From assembly GCF_937960835.1 (NCBI RefSeq), contig NZ_CALGPC010000003.1:200263-264262 (forward strand): 64,000 bases of DNA. Direction: 5' to 3'. The position numbers were made by a program, and so were the translations under genes. Below the pieces are notes generated by a model that saw nothing but the letters and a program-made list of their open reading frames with translations, did not search any database and was not told the origin of the DNA. This DNA comes from an uncultured Ferrovibrio sp. GTDB taxonomy: Bacteria > Pseudomonadota > Alphaproteobacteria > Ferrovibrionales > Ferrovibrionaceae. Of this stretch, positions 49,684-60,750 are shown in pieces. How positions within the stretch are numbered: position 1 is the stretch's first letter; each line of letters begins with the position of its first letter.

Positions 49684-52600
49684 TCACTCGGCCGGATGCG
49701 CCTCGGCTTCCGCCAGGGCCAGCTTGCTGCGGTCACGCGCCAGCAGGGTATAGGCCGTGGGAACCACGAACAGCGTCAGCAGAGTGCCGAGCAGCAGGCC
49801 GCCGACGATGACAAGGCCGATCTGGTTGCGGCTTTCCGCGCCAGCGCCGGTCGCCATCGCCAGGGGCAGCGCGCCCAGCACCATGGCCGCCGTGGTCATC
49901 AGGATCGGGCGCAGACGCAGCGAGGCCGCTTCGATCACCGCATCCAGCCGGCTGCGCCCCTGCTCCTGAAGCTGGTTGGCGAATTCCACGATCAGGATGC
50001 CGTTCTTGGTGATCAGACCGACCAGGGTGACCAGTCCCACCTGGCTGTAGATGTTCATCGTGCCGCCGCCCAGCTTCAGCGCCAGCAGAGCGCCGGTCAT
50101 GGAGAGCGGCACCGTCAGCATGATGATGAAGGGATCGATGAAGCTTTCGAACTGCGCCGCCAGCACCAGATAGATGAAGATCAGCGCGAGCACGAAGATG
50201 AAATAGATGTCGCCGGTGGCCTGCTTGAACTCGCGGGACTGGCCGTTGTAGTCGATCTGCACGCCCGGCGGCAGCACCTTGCGCGCAGCTTCCTCCAGCT
50301 GCGCCAGCGCCTCGCCCTCGGAATAGCCCGGCGCCACGTTGGCGGTGATATCGGCCGCACGCATCTGGCTCATGCGCGTCAGTTCGCGCGCCGTCAGCGA
50401 CTCACGCACATCGACCAGATTGGACAGCTGGACCATCTGCCCGCTGCTCGAGCGGACATAGATCTTCGACAGATCCTCCGGCGTCGTGCGCTCGACATTG
50501 GCGACCTGAACGATGACTTCGTACTGCTTGCCGTTCTGCTTGAAGCGCGTCACCTGGCGGCCGCCCAGCATGGTTTCGAGCACGCGGCCAATCGTTTCGA
50601 CCTCGACGCCCAAGTCGGCCGCCTTGTCGCGATTGACCGAGACCTTGACCTCAGGCTTGTTCAGCTTCAGGCGCGTATCGATATTGGTCAAAGCGGGATA
50701 TTTCGACGCCTCGATCATCACCTGCTGCACCAGGCGGTCCAGCTCGTCGTAATCCATGCTGGCCTGCAGAACGATCCAGATCGGCGCCGAGCGCAGGTTC
50801 TGTCCCAGCGACGGCGGATTGTTCACGAAGCCCTGCACGCCGGCCAGCTCGCGGAACTTCGGGGCCAGTTCGTTGACGATGTCCTGCTGCTTGCGGCTGC
50901 GGTCATCCCAATGCGTCAGGCGGGTGAACGACACGCCCTGCGAGACGATCGGGTTGCCGGCCACCACGAAGCGGGACTGCGCTTCCGGCACCTGCTCGAC
51001 GATCGATTCCACCTGCCTGGCGTAACGCTCCATATAGCCGATGGTGGCGCCTTCCGGGCCGTTGAAGCTGCCGATCACGGTGCCGCGATCCTCGATCGGC
51101 GACAGTTCCGGCTTGATGCCGAGAAACAGGAAGTAGCTGCCCGCCGCAAAGCCCAGGCCCACCAGGATGACGCCGAGGCGCAGCTTCAGCGAGGCGCGCA
51201 GGATGCGGCTATATCCGTCGGTCAGTCCATTGAGCGCCCGCTCCACCAGATTGAACAGCGCGCCATGCTTGGCTTCATGGCGCAGCAGGCGCCCGCACAT
51301 CATCGGGCTGAGCGTCAAGGCGATGAAGCCCGATACCAGAACGGCGCCGGCCAGCGCCCAGGCGAATTCGGTGAACAGCCGCCCGGTGGTGCCGCTCATG
51401 AAGCCGATCGGCGCGTAGACGGCGGCAAGCGTCAAGGTCATCGCCACCACGGCGAAGCCGATCTCCTTGGCCCCCTTGAAGGCGGCCTGCAGCGGCTTCA
51501 TGCCCTCTTCGATATGGCGGTAGATGTTCTCCAGCACCACGATGGCGTCGTCGACCACCAGGCCGATGGCCAGCACCATGGCCAGCAGGGTCAGCGTGTT
51601 CACCGTGAAACCCATCGCCGACATGATGGCAAAGGCACCCAAAAGCGAAGTCGGAATGGTGACGACCGGGATCAGCGTCGCGCGCAGGTTCCGCAAAAAC
51701 AGGAAGACGACGCCGACCACCAGCAGCACCGCCTCGCCAATGGTGCGGTAGACCGAGTTGATCGAGGCACGGATGAAAATGGAGGTGTCATAGGCGATTT
51801 CCGCGCGCATGCCTTCGGGCAGGCTGGCGAGGATGGCGGGCAAGGCCTCGCGGACGCCTTCAGAGATGTCCAGCGGATTGGCGACCGCCTGCTTCACGAT
51901 GCCAAGCGAGACGGCCGGCTTGCCGTTGAAGCGGACGCTGACGCGCTCGTCCTGCGGCCCGATCTCGGCGCGGCCGACATCCTTGATGCGGACGGGATAG
52001 CCGTTGACCTCGCGCACGATGATGGCGTTGAACTGCTCGGCGGTACGCAGATCGGTTTCCGACAACACGGTGAATTCCATGTTGCTGCTTTCGATGCGGC
52101 CGGCCGGCACTTCGACATTCTGCCGCCGCAGAGCGGTTTCGACATCCTGCGGCGTCAGGTTGTAGGCGGCGAGCCGCGCCGGATCGAGCCAGATGCGCAT
52201 CGCATAGCGGCGCTCGCCGAAAATCCTCGCCTCGGCCACACCGGGGATGGATTGCAGGCGGTCCTTGACGAAGCGGTCGGCATAGTCGGTCAGCTCCATC
52301 GCCGAATGCCGGTCGGAGGAAAACGCGATGTAGAGCACCGGCTGGGCATCCGCCTCCACCTTGGAGACGATCGGCTCGTCGATCTCATCGGGCAGCTTGC
52401 CGCGCACGCGGCTCACCCGGTCGCGCACATCGTTGGCCGTCGATTCCGCATCCCGCGACAGCTTGAAGCGCACCACGACCATGCTGCGCTCGGGGCGCGT
52501 AATCGAGCGGACGAAGTCGATGCCCTCGATGCCGGCGATCGATTCCTCCAGCACGCGGGTCACCTGGCTTTCGATGACTTCCGCGCTGGCGCCGCGATAG

Positions 52601-52749
52601 ATGGTTTCGACCAGCACCACCGGCGGGTCGATATTGGGATATTCGCGGACCGACAGGCGGCTGAAGGCCACCAGGCCGATCAGCACCACCACCAGACTGA
52701 GAACCGTAGCGAAAACCGGACGTCGGATGCAGATCTCGGAGATTCCCAT
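49684..52749 (-). CDS. RND efflux transporter permease subunit
   Basis: A 1021-residue HAE1-type RND pump: 12 spans and two large periplasmic loops. PVFATVLSLVVVLIGLVAFS is span 1, LAMVLAIGLVVDDAIVVLEN near 390 holds the proton-relay Asp pair, and the second half repeats the plan (LALIFIYLVLAAQFESFIDP near 860). It uses the proton gradient to push drugs or lipids through the adaptor and an outer-membrane channel. No TolC-like gene is adjacent. It starts 2 bp after the adaptor stop in the same operon. Confidence 0.96.
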   Translation of the reverse strand: MGISEICIRRPVFATVLSLVVVLIGLVAFSRLSVREYPNIDPPVVLVETIYRGASAEVIESQVTRVLEESIAGIEGIDFVRSITRPERSMVVVRFKLSRDAESTANDVRDRVSRVRGKLPDEIDEPIVSKVEADAQPVLYIAFSSDRHSAMELTDYADRFVKDRLQSIPGVAEARIFGERRYAMRIWLDPARLAAYNLTPQDVETALRRQNVEVPAGRIESSNMEFTVLSETDLRTAEQFNAIIVREVNGYPVRIKDVGRAEIGPQDERVSVRFNGKPAVSLGIVKQAVANPLDISEGVREALPAILASLPEGMRAEIAYDTSIFIRASINSVYRTIGEAVLLVVGVVFLFLRNLRATLIPVVTIPTSLLGAFAIMSAMGFTVNTLTLLAMVLAIGLVVDDAIVVLENIYRHIEEGMKPLQAAFKGAKEIGFAVVAMTLTLAAVYAPIGFMSGTTGRLFTEFAWALAGAVLVSGFIALTLSPMMCGRLLRHEAKHGALFNLVERALNGLTDGYSRILRASLKLRLGVILVGLGFAAGSYFLFLGIKPELSPIEDRGTVIGSFNGPEGATIGYMERYARQVESIVEQVPEAQSRFVVAGNPIVSQGVSFTRLTHWDDRSRKQQDIVNELAPKFRELAGVQGFVNNPPSLGQNLRSAPIWIVLQASMDYDELDRLVQQVMIEASKYPALTNIDTRLKLNKPEVKVSVNRDKAADLGVEVETIGRVLETMLGGRQVTRFKQNGKQYEVIVQVANVERTTPEDLSKIYVRSSSGQMVQLSNLVDVRESLTARELTRMSQMRAADITANVAPGYSEGEALAQLEEAARKVLPPGVQIDYNGQSREFKQATGDIYFIFVLALIFIYLVLAAQFESFIDPFIIMLTVPLSMTGALLALKLGGGTMNIYSQVGLVTLVGLITKNGILIVEFANQLQEQGRSRLDAVIEAASLRLRPILMTTAAMVLGALPLAMATGAGAESRNQIGLVIVGGLLLGTLLTLFVVPTAYTLLARDRSKLALAEAEAHPAE

Positions 52750-52751
52750 GA

Positions 52752-53858
52752 TCAGGAACCCCGGATCTCGGAAGCGCGGACATATTGCCCGTCACGGATT
52801 TTCTGGCCACCCTCGGCGATGATCTGATCGCTGGCGCTCAGCCCCTCCAGCACCTCCACCTCGCCGGCACGGCGCAGGCCGATACGCAGCTTGGTCATCA
52901 CGGCTTTGCCGTCTATGACACGGAAGGCGAAGATGTCGTTGCCGACCGGCACCAGGGCGGTTTCGGGCACCAGAACCGCATTGGCGCGGTCCTCCACGAT
53001 CAGCGACACGCGCGCGAACATGCCCGGATTGAGCTGCTTGTTCGGATTGGGCAGACGCGCGCGCAGGATGGCCGCACGACCGCCCGGATCGAAAGCCGGA
53101 TCCATCGCATAGACCTTGCCCTCGAAGCTCTTGCCCGGCAGCGCGTCGACCCGCACCTGGATGGTCTGGTTGACGGCGATCAGATGGGCATGAACCTCCG
53201 GGATGCGGAAGTCGACCTTCAGCTGATCCAGGCTTTCGATATTCACCAGGGCCTGGCCGGGATTGACGTAATCGCCCACACTGATCTGCCGCAGGCCCAT
53301 GACGCCATCGAAGGGCGCCACGATGGTGCTCTTGTCCAGCACCGCCTGGGCCAGCGCCAAAGCGGCTTCGTCGGTCGCCAGCTTGGCCAGCGCCTCTTCA
53401 TGGGCGCGCTGCGTGCCGGCGCCGCGGCCGAACAATTCCTTAGCGCGGTTGAAGTTCGCCTGGCTCAAGGCGACGCTGGCCTTGGCCTGGGCGAGCTGGG
53501 CCCGGGCAATGGTGGCATCGAGTTTGATCAGCGGCGCACCGCGTTTGACCGGCGTTCCTTCGTCGAACAGGATTTCCACCACGCGGCCAGCGATCTCGGG
53601 GCGCAGGATCACGGACTCGTCGGAGACCAGGCTGCCAACCGCCTCGATCTGCTGACGCACGCGGCCCAGGCTGACCGGCCGGATATCGACCGGGATGGGA
53701 TTATGCTGGCTGCCCAGCTGGGCGCCGGCCGGACCTGTTGCCGATCCCGTCGCCGACGGCGTCAGGGCCGCCTTGATCTCCGGCCCGAAGAGCATTCCAC
53801 CGAAAACGCCGGCTGCCACCAGAACCAGGGCAACCCCCATCGCATAGGACTTTTTCAT
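52752..53858 (-). CDS. RND efflux periplasmic adaptor subunit (membrane fusion protein)
   Basis: A 368-residue adaptor. An N-terminal anchor (MGVALVLVAAGVFGGMLFG, about 7-25) is followed by the lipoyl/barrel domain, a helical hairpin (about 125-185, Ala/Gln-rich), and the beta barrel. The second lipoyl half STIVAPFDGVMGLRQISVGDYV is typical. GGGGAAAGT sets ATG 53858; the open frame upstream to 53954 runs through a tandem repeat. Partner of the RND permease; divergent from a TetR gene. Confidence 0.94.
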   Translation of the reverse strand: MKKSYAMGVALVLVAAGVFGGMLFGPEIKAALTPSATGSATGPAGAQLGSQHNPIPVDIRPVSLGRVRQQIEAVGSLVSDESVILRPEIAGRVVEILFDEGTPVKRGAPLIKLDATIARAQLAQAKASVALSQANFNRAKELFGRGAGTQRAHEEALAKLATDEAALALAQAVLDKSTIVAPFDGVMGLRQISVGDYVNPGQALVNIESLDQLKVDFRIPEVHAHLIAVNQTIQVRVDALPGKSFEGKVYAMDPAFDPGGRAAILRARLPNPNKQLNPGMFARVSLIVEDRANAVLVPETALVPVGNDIFAFRVIDGKAVMTKLRIGLRRAGEVEVLEGLSASDQIIAEGGQKIRDGQYVRASEIRGS

Positions 53859-53876
53859 ACTTTCCCCGCCTACGAG

Positions 53877-53920
53877 ACATCCAGTCCGGGCAATGCATAC
53901 ATCCAGTCTGGGCAATGCAT
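53877..53920. repeat. Tandem 22-bp direct repeat upstream of the RND operon
   Basis: Two adjacent 22-bp copies (53877-53898, 53899-53920) differ at one base: ACATCCAGTC-C/T-GGGCAATGCAT, with C in the first copy and T in the second. Each ends in ATGCAT. The repeat lies between the predicted promoter and the adaptor start, so it would be in the 5' leader. Confidence 0.9.
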
Positions 53921-53972
53921 AGCGTGTGCCGGTCGAAGGAGCTGCCTCGCGCATCCCTAACCTGAAGCAATA

Positions 53973-54001
53973 ATTATACTGTAGAGTTCAGAAAATATGA
54001 A
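53973..54001 (-). promoter_or_regulatory. Predicted promoter of the RND efflux operon
   Basis: On the minus strand TTCATA (54001-53996) and TATAAT (53978-53973) are 17 bp apart. The perfect -10 in an otherwise GC-rich region is the main support. The promoter abuts the divergent tetR start at 54008. A short ACT-GTAG-AGT dyad (53978-53987) in the spacer could be the TetR operator, but this is weak. Confidence 0.5.
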
Positions 54002-54007
54002 ATACAC

Positions 54008-54676
54008 ATGAATGTCATGCGACGGCAAAAACTGAAGCAAGCCCCCGGCAAAAGCGGCGCGGCCAAGGCGGTGCGCCGGGGCAGGCCGGTCGATGCCCGA
54101 AAACACGCCAAAATCCTGGCGGCGGCCAACCGGGTATTTCTGGAGCAGGGCTATGGCGCGGCCAGCATGGATTTGATCGCCCGGCAGGCCGGCGTCTCCA
54201 AAATCACCATCTATGCCCATTTTTCAAACAAGGCGACGCTATTTGGCGCAATCGTGGAAGATCTCGCCGCCCGGCTGACCCGGGCGATCGACCAGTTGGC
54301 CATTGCCGGGCTGCAGCCGGAACAGGCGCTGCGGCGCGTCGGCGCGGCCTATCTGCGGTTGGCCCTGGCTTCCAGCTCGCTTGCGCTGCACCGGCTGATC
54401 GTTGCTGAAACCGCCCGCCACCCCGAGCTCGGCCAACTGATCCATCGCAGCGGACCGCAAATGATCGTCGCCACCCTGGCCAGCTATCTGGCCGGGCGGG
54501 CGGAACTGAAACTGAGCAATCCCAAACTGGCGGCCGAGCAGTTCCTTGGGATGGTGCTCGGCCATCGCCAGCTCGGCCTGCTGCTGGGCGCCATGCCGGC
54601 GGCCAAGACCCGCAAGACGATCGATCAGACCGTCGACCACGCCGTGCGGCTTTTCCTCAAGGGCTGCCAGCGATAG
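54008..54676 (+). CDS. TetR/AcrR family regulator divergent from the RND operon
   Basis: A 222-residue regulator. A basic N-terminal tail (about 1-30) leads into the helix-turn-helix (HAKILAAANRVFLEQGYGAAS, then MDLIARQAGVSKITIYAHFSNKATLF, about residues 32-79). The C-terminal part is helical with a TetR_C-type AefR-like look (AAEQFLGMVLGHRQLGLLLG near 180). The divergent layout with an RND pump is the classic repressor arrangement. A second in-frame ATG is at codon 4. Confidence 0.93.
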   Translation: MNVMRRQKLKQAPGKSGAAKAVRRGRPVDARKHAKILAAANRVFLEQGYGAASMDLIARQAGVSKITIYAHFSNKATLFGAIVEDLAARLTRAIDQLAIAGLQPEQALRRVGAAYLRLALASSSLALHRLIVAETARHPELGQLIHRSGPQMIVATLASYLAGRAELKLSNPKLAAEQFLGMVLGHRQLGLLLGAMPAAKTRKTIDQTVDHAVRLFLKGCQR

Positions 54677-54701
54677 GCGCGATCATGGCCGCATTCGGCC
54701 G

Positions 54702-56456
<1,755 letters not shown>

Positions 56457-56606
56457 GGGTCCCCGCAATATTGGCGCTGCACGGCCATCTGGCTAGGTCC
56501 TGCCGGCCAGATGCCGCTGATTTAAGTCCTGGCGCCAAGTCTTGCCGCCGCCGGTGAATCGGCGATAGTGCCGGCCAGTCTACTTTCAGTCCCCGGAGAG
56601 ATGTCC

Positions 56607-57923
56607 ATGACGACCCGTAGCCGCGACCGCCTCGAAGCCTGCCTTAGCCGCATTGCGGACCCGAATGGCGAGGGCAGCCGCGCGATGCTGAAGGTCTATG
56701 CCGATCTGGCCCGCGCCGCCGCCGATGCGGCCGATGCGCGCGCCAAGCTCGGGATGAGCTTGAGCCCGCTGGATGGCCGGATCGTCAGCATCAAGGATCT
56801 CTTCGACGTGGCCGGGGAAACGACCACTGCCGGCTCCAAGCTGCTGCGCGGCATGGCGCCGGCAGCCAGCGAGGCACCCGCCATCGCCCGCCTGCGCGCT
56901 GCCGGCGCGGTGATTATCGGCAAGACCAACATGACCGAATTTGCCTTCTCCGGCGTCGGCATCAATCCGCATTACGGCACGCCGGGCAACCCGGCCGATC
57001 GCAGCCGCATCCCGGGTGGCTCTTCCTCGGGCGGCGCGGTGGCAGTGGCCGATGGGATGAGCGAGATCACCATCGGCTCGGATACCGGCGGCTCGACCCG
57101 CATTCCCGCCGCGATGTGCGGCATCGTCGGCTGGAAACCCAGCCAGTACCGGGTGCCGACCAAGGGCGCCTTCCCGCTTTCTTATGCGCTGGACAGCATT
57201 GGCCCGATGGCCACCAGCGTCGCCGACTGCGCGCTGGCCGACGCCGTCATGGCGGGCGAAGCGCCGGCTGTCCCGGTCCCGGCGCCGCTGGCCGGGCTGC
57301 GGCTTGGCATCGCCAAGGGGCCGCTGCTGGACGGCCTGGAGGCGGCGGTAAGCGACAGCTTCGAGGCGGCGCTGGCGGCGCTGAGCAAGGCCGGCGTGCG
57401 CTTCAGCGACGAGCCGCTGGAGGCGCTGGCAGATCTTGCCGTGGTCAATGCCAAGGGAGGCTTCGCCGCCACCGAGGCCTTCTACATCCACCAGGCCTGG
57501 ATGGACAGCAAGGCGACGGAATTCGATCCCTTCGTGCGCGGCCGCATCGAGCGCGGCCGCAATGTCAGCGCTGCCGATTACATCTTCATGCAGCGCCGCC
57601 GGGCCGAGCTGATCAAGGCCATGGACCTGCGCCTGGCCGATCTGGATGCCTTGATCCTGCCGACCACGCCGATTGTGGCGCCGAAAATCGCCGATCTGGC
57701 CCATGACGAGGAGGCCTTTACCAAGGCCAACACGCTGCTGCTGCGCAACACCTCGGTTGCGAATTTCTTCGATCTGTGCGCGATCTCGCTGCCGCTGCCA
57801 AAGGGCCTGCGCAAGGGTGATCTCAATGTCGGCCTGATGCTGGTCGCCCGCAATGGCCATGATCAGCGCCTGCTGCGGATTGCGGGAGCGGTTGAGGCTC
57901 TTCTGGGCGGGCCGCATCGGTAA
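56607..57923 (+). CDS. Amidase signature family hydrolase (second copy type)
   Basis: A 438-residue amidase of a different subgroup from the one at 45187. Triad residues: Lys in RIVSIKDLFDV (near 54), cis-Ser in GGSSSGGAVAV (near 136) and nucleophile in GSDTGGSTRIPAA (near 158). The MFF-like C-terminal ending is missing and the protein is short for the family (usual 450-480). I choose ATG 56607 with GGAG 8 bp upstream; an ATG two codons earlier is too close to it. It stands alone, divergent from the glucan exporter. Confidence 0.92.
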   Translation: MTTRSRDRLEACLSRIADPNGEGSRAMLKVYADLARAAADAADARAKLGMSLSPLDGRIVSIKDLFDVAGETTTAGSKLLRGMAPAASEAPAIARLRAAGAVIIGKTNMTEFAFSGVGINPHYGTPGNPADRSRIPGGSSSGGAVAVADGMSEITIGSDTGGSTRIPAAMCGIVGWKPSQYRVPTKGAFPLSYALDSIGPMATSVADCALADAVMAGEAPAVPVPAPLAGLRLGIAKGPLLDGLEAAVSDSFEAALAALSKAGVRFSDEPLEALADLAVVNAKGGFAATEAFYIHQAWMDSKATEFDPFVRGRIERGRNVSAADYIFMQRRRAELIKAMDLRLADLDALILPTTPIVAPKIADLAHDEEAFTKANTLLLRNTSVANFFDLCAISLPLPKGLRKGDLNVGLMLVARNGHDQRLLRIAGAVEALLGGPHR

Positions 57924-58080
57924 TCCAGAGCCAAAGGACGGCTCCGGGCGCAGATGGTCTGGGCCAGCTGGCGCAATCGCAGGCATAGTCGCGGCGAACG
58001 GCGGATGTCGCCCGGTTTCGCATCAGTAGCTCCGGAGCGGGCAACCGCCTCGCCTTGCCCAGGATGCGAACTTCCTCGAA

Positions 58081-58110
58081 TTGACTGACTGGGGGTGGAG
58101 CACCTATGTT
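58081..58110 (+). promoter_or_regulatory. Predicted promoter of the polysaccharide-locus regulator
   Basis: TTGACT (58081-58086) and TATGTT (58105-58110) are 18 bp apart. Transcription would start at about the ATG at 58117, giving a leaderless messenger, consistent with the absence of a ribosome site. The rest of the 193-bp gap before it shows only a weak 5-bp hairpin. Confidence 0.45.
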
Positions 58111-58116
58111 CATATT

Positions 58117-58790
58117 ATGAACAAGGAAGCTAAGATCGGAAGCGATCCTGCTGACAGCGCCACCATGGCGGCCCTGCTGGATGCCATTGATCGGACCGAT
58201 CAGCACACCCAGCGCAGTCTGGCAGCACGCCTAGATATTGCCCTGGGGCTCGCCAATACACTGCTGAAACGCTGTGTTTCCAAGGGGTTAGTCAAGATCC
58301 GGACTGCCCCCCGCGGCGCTACGCCTATTACCTGACACCGAAGGGCTTTGCAGAGAAAAGCCGCCTGGTTGCTGAATACCTGACGGTTTCCCTGAATTTC
58401 TTCCGCCGGGCTCGCGGCCAATACGAAGATTCCTTTTCGGCTCTTGCTGCCCGCGGCATCCGGTCGGTTGCCATCGCCGGCTGCGGCGAGCTTGCCGAAA
58501 TCGCTCTGCTATCTGCCTCCGCCGCCAACCTGGAGGTGACAGCAATCATCGCTGCCGGGCGTAACGAAGCCTACTTCCACGGCCGGCCGATCGTTGCCGA
58601 TTGGGAAGCGGCGCAGAAACTGGGGGCGAAGGCCGTCGCGATTGCGGATTCGACCGCCCCTCAGACCGTCTATAACCAGCTTCGAAACCTGCTCTGTGAT
58701 GAGTACCTGATCGCCCCGTCACTTCTGCACGTGGTACCGTCGAAAAACGGCACACCCTACGAGCCCGCACCCGAATGGCCAAAGCCATGA
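58117..58790 (+). pseudogene. Winged-helix regulator of polysaccharide loci, interrupted by a -1 frameshift
   Basis: The first frame (58117 on) gives a winged helix (MAALLDAIDRTDQHTQRSLA, then ARLDIALGLANTLLKRCVSKGLVKIR) but stops at 58335. The rest (YAYYLTPKGFAEKSRLVAEY and a Rossmann-like domain with IRSVAIAGCGELAEIALLS) is in the next frame and runs open to 58790. The break is at a run of six C (58307-58312); one added C restores a protein of about 225 residues matching the family of regulators found at the head of exopolysaccharide clusters. It is either a homopolymer error or a true inactivating slip. It overlaps the NusG-like gene (ATGA). Confidence 0.8.
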
Positions 58791-59287
58791 CCGCCTGGTT
58801 CGCCGTCTACACCCAGCCACAGAAGGAAGCGCTGGCTGCACAACAGCTCCAGAACCAGGGCTTTGCGGTCTATCTGCCGCGTTACCAGAAACTGCGCCGG
58901 CATGCCGGAAAAAGCGAGATCGTCGCCGCACCGCTTTTTCCCCGCTACCTGTTTGCAGGCATCGATCTGATGACCCAGCGCTGGCGCTCGGTCAATGGCA
59001 CGCGTGGGGTGGTGGGCCTTGTGATGTTCGGAGACAAGCCGGTCCCCGTGCCAGCCCCGGTCTTGGCGGAAATCCGCTCCCGCGAGGACGATCAAGGCTT
59101 CATTCGCCTCAATCACGCCGCCGCCTTTCAACCAGGCCAGAGCCTGCGCATCGTCGAAGGTCCGATGGCGGATACAGAGGCTCTGTTCGAGGAAGCCGTC
59201 GATGGCCGCCGCGCCATTTTGCTGATCTCCCTGCTGGGCCGCCTGGTACGAACCCAAATGCCGTTGAGATCGCTACAAGCGGCCTAA
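58787..59287 (+). CDS. NusG/RfaH-type transcription antitermination protein
   Basis: A 166-residue protein with an N-terminal NGN domain (TAWFAVYTQPQKEALAAQQL, GFAVYLPRYQKLRRHAGKSE, PLFPRYLFAGID) and a shorter KOW-like C-terminal part (FQPGQSLRIVEGPMADTEAL). This is the specialised paralogue that travels with long polysaccharide operons and helps polymerase read through them. I choose ATG 58787, which overlaps the previous stop (ATGA); an in-frame ATG at 58775 is equally open. It follows the winged-helix regulator, as at other capsule and exopolysaccharide loci. Confidence 0.9.
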   Translation: MTAWFAVYTQPQKEALAAQQLQNQGFAVYLPRYQKLRRHAGKSEIVAAPLFPRYLFAGIDLMTQRWRSVNGTRGVVGLVMFGDKPVPVPAPVLAEIRSREDDQGFIRLNHAAAFQPGQSLRIVEGPMADTEALFEEAVDGRRAILLISLLGRLVRTQMPLRSLQAA

Positions 59288-59330
59288 CGGCCCTAGCCAG
59301 CTTGCCGATTCGGCCCTATAAGGCGCCGCC

Positions 59331-60674
59331 ATGAGCAAAGCCCCTGCCCCGCAAACCGCCGCGCCCCCGAAAGTGGGCATCGTCAGTCTCGGATGCCCCA
59401 AGGCGCTGGTCGATTCAGAGCGCATCATCACCAAACTGCGTGCCGAGGGCTATGCGATCTCGGGCTCCTACGACGCCGCCGATGTGGTGCTGGTCAACAC
59501 CTGTGGCTTCCTCGATAGCGCCAAGCAGGAATCGCTGGAGGCGATTGGCGAGGCAATGCAGGAAAACGGCCGTGTGATCGTCACCGGCTGCATGGGGGTT
59601 GAGGCCGAGAAGATCCGCAGCCTGTTTCCCGACGTGCTGGCGATCACCGGACCCCAGCAGTATGAAGCCGTGGTCGAGGCCGTCCATGAAGCTGTGCCGC
59701 CGGCGCATGATCCCTTCATCGATCTCATGCCACCGCAGGGCATCAAGCTCACCCCGCGCCACTATGCCTATCTGAAGATCTCGGAAGGCTGCAATCACAG
59801 CTGCAGCTTCTGCATCATCCCGAGCATGCGCGGCAAGCTGAAGAGCCGGCAGGCCAATGACGTGCTCTTTGAGGCCGAACGTCTGGTCCGGGCCGGCGTA
59901 AAAGAGCTGCTTGTCATCTCCCAGGATACTTCCGCCTATGGCATCGACCTCAAGCATGCCGAAAGCCAATGGCGCGAGCGCAAGGTCAAGGCACGACTGA
60001 CCGAGCTTTGCGAGGCCATGGGCAGCCTAGGCGCCTGGGTGCGGCTCCATTACGTCTATCCATACCCGCATGTGGATGAGGTCATCCCGCTGATGGCCGA
60101 GGGCAAGCTGCTACCCTATCTCGACATCCCCTTCCAGCATGGCTCGCCGAAAATCCTCAAGGCGATGCGCCGCCCGGGCAATCAGGAAAAGGTTCTGCAG
60201 CGGATCAGTGCATGGCGCAGCATCTGCCCGGATCTGGTGATCCGCTCGACCTTCATCGTCGGCTTCCCCGGCGAGACCGAGGAGGAATTCCAGTTCCTGC
60301 TCGACTGGATGCAGGAAGCCCAGCTCGACCGCGTTGGCTGCTTCAAGTATGAAAACGTTGACGGTGCAGCCGCCAACGATCTGCCCGGCCATGTGCCTGA
60401 CGATATCAAGCAGGAGCGCTGGGAGCGCTTCATGGCGGCCCAGCAGCAGATCAGCGCATCCCGGTTGAAGCGCTTTGTCGGACGCACATTGGATGTTCTG
60501 GTGGACGATGCCAAGAAAACCACCGCCACCGGCCGCTCTTATGCCGATGCTCCTGAGATCGACGGCGTGGTGAAGATCAGAAAGGCGATTGGCGTCAAGG
60601 TCGGTGACATCATCAAGGTCAAGATCGAAAAAGCCGATGCCTACGATCTTACCGGTACCGCTCTACCGGTTTAG
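59331..60674 (+). CDS. rimO: Ribosomal protein S12 methylthiotransferase RimO
   Basis: A 447-residue radical SAM enzyme that adds a methylthio group to Asp of ribosomal protein S12. Three N-terminal cluster Cys are C22, C58 and C87 (SLGCPKALVDSE, VNTCGF, TGCMG); the radical SAM triplet is C154, C158, C161 (EGCNHSCSFC); a C-terminal TRAM domain spans about 378-447. PALVDSE-type sequence separates RimO from MiaB. AAGG lies before the ATG. It sits oddly between the NusG-like gene and the glycosyltransferases. Confidence 0.97.
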   Translation: MSKAPAPQTAAPPKVGIVSLGCPKALVDSERIITKLRAEGYAISGSYDAADVVLVNTCGFLDSAKQESLEAIGEAMQENGRVIVTGCMGVEAEKIRSLFPDVLAITGPQQYEAVVEAVHEAVPPAHDPFIDLMPPQGIKLTPRHYAYLKISEGCNHSCSFCIIPSMRGKLKSRQANDVLFEAERLVRAGVKELLVISQDTSAYGIDLKHAESQWRERKVKARLTELCEAMGSLGAWVRLHYVYPYPHVDEVIPLMAEGKLLPYLDIPFQHGSPKILKAMRRPGNQEKVLQRISAWRSICPDLVIRSTFIVGFPGETEEEFQFLLDWMQEAQLDRVGCFKYENVDGAAANDLPGHVPDDIKQERWERFMAAQQQISASRLKRFVGRTLDVLVDDAKKTTATGRSYADAPEIDGVVKIRKAIGVKVGDIIKVKIEKADAYDLTGTALPV

Positions 60675-60691
60675 CGCGCCACCAGCCCATA

Positions 60692-60717
60692 GCTTGAGCC
60701 GGGAACGAGGCTCAAGC
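60692..60717. terminator. Hairpin between convergent rimO and glycosyltransferase genes
   Basis: GCTTGAGCC and GGCTCAAGC form a perfect 9-bp stem with an 8-nt loop, 18 bp after the rimO stop. No T-run on either side, so it may be a weak bidirectional terminator. Confidence 0.45.
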
Positions 60718-60750
60718 GTTCAGGAACGCTATCGAAAAGTTGTGGCTGCG

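Noticed and set aside
49696..52827. A 1043-codon open frame on the plus strand
   Set aside because: It is antisense to the RND permease and adaptor genes, is rich in His, Arg, Gln and Asp as GC-rich shadows are, and matches no family I know.
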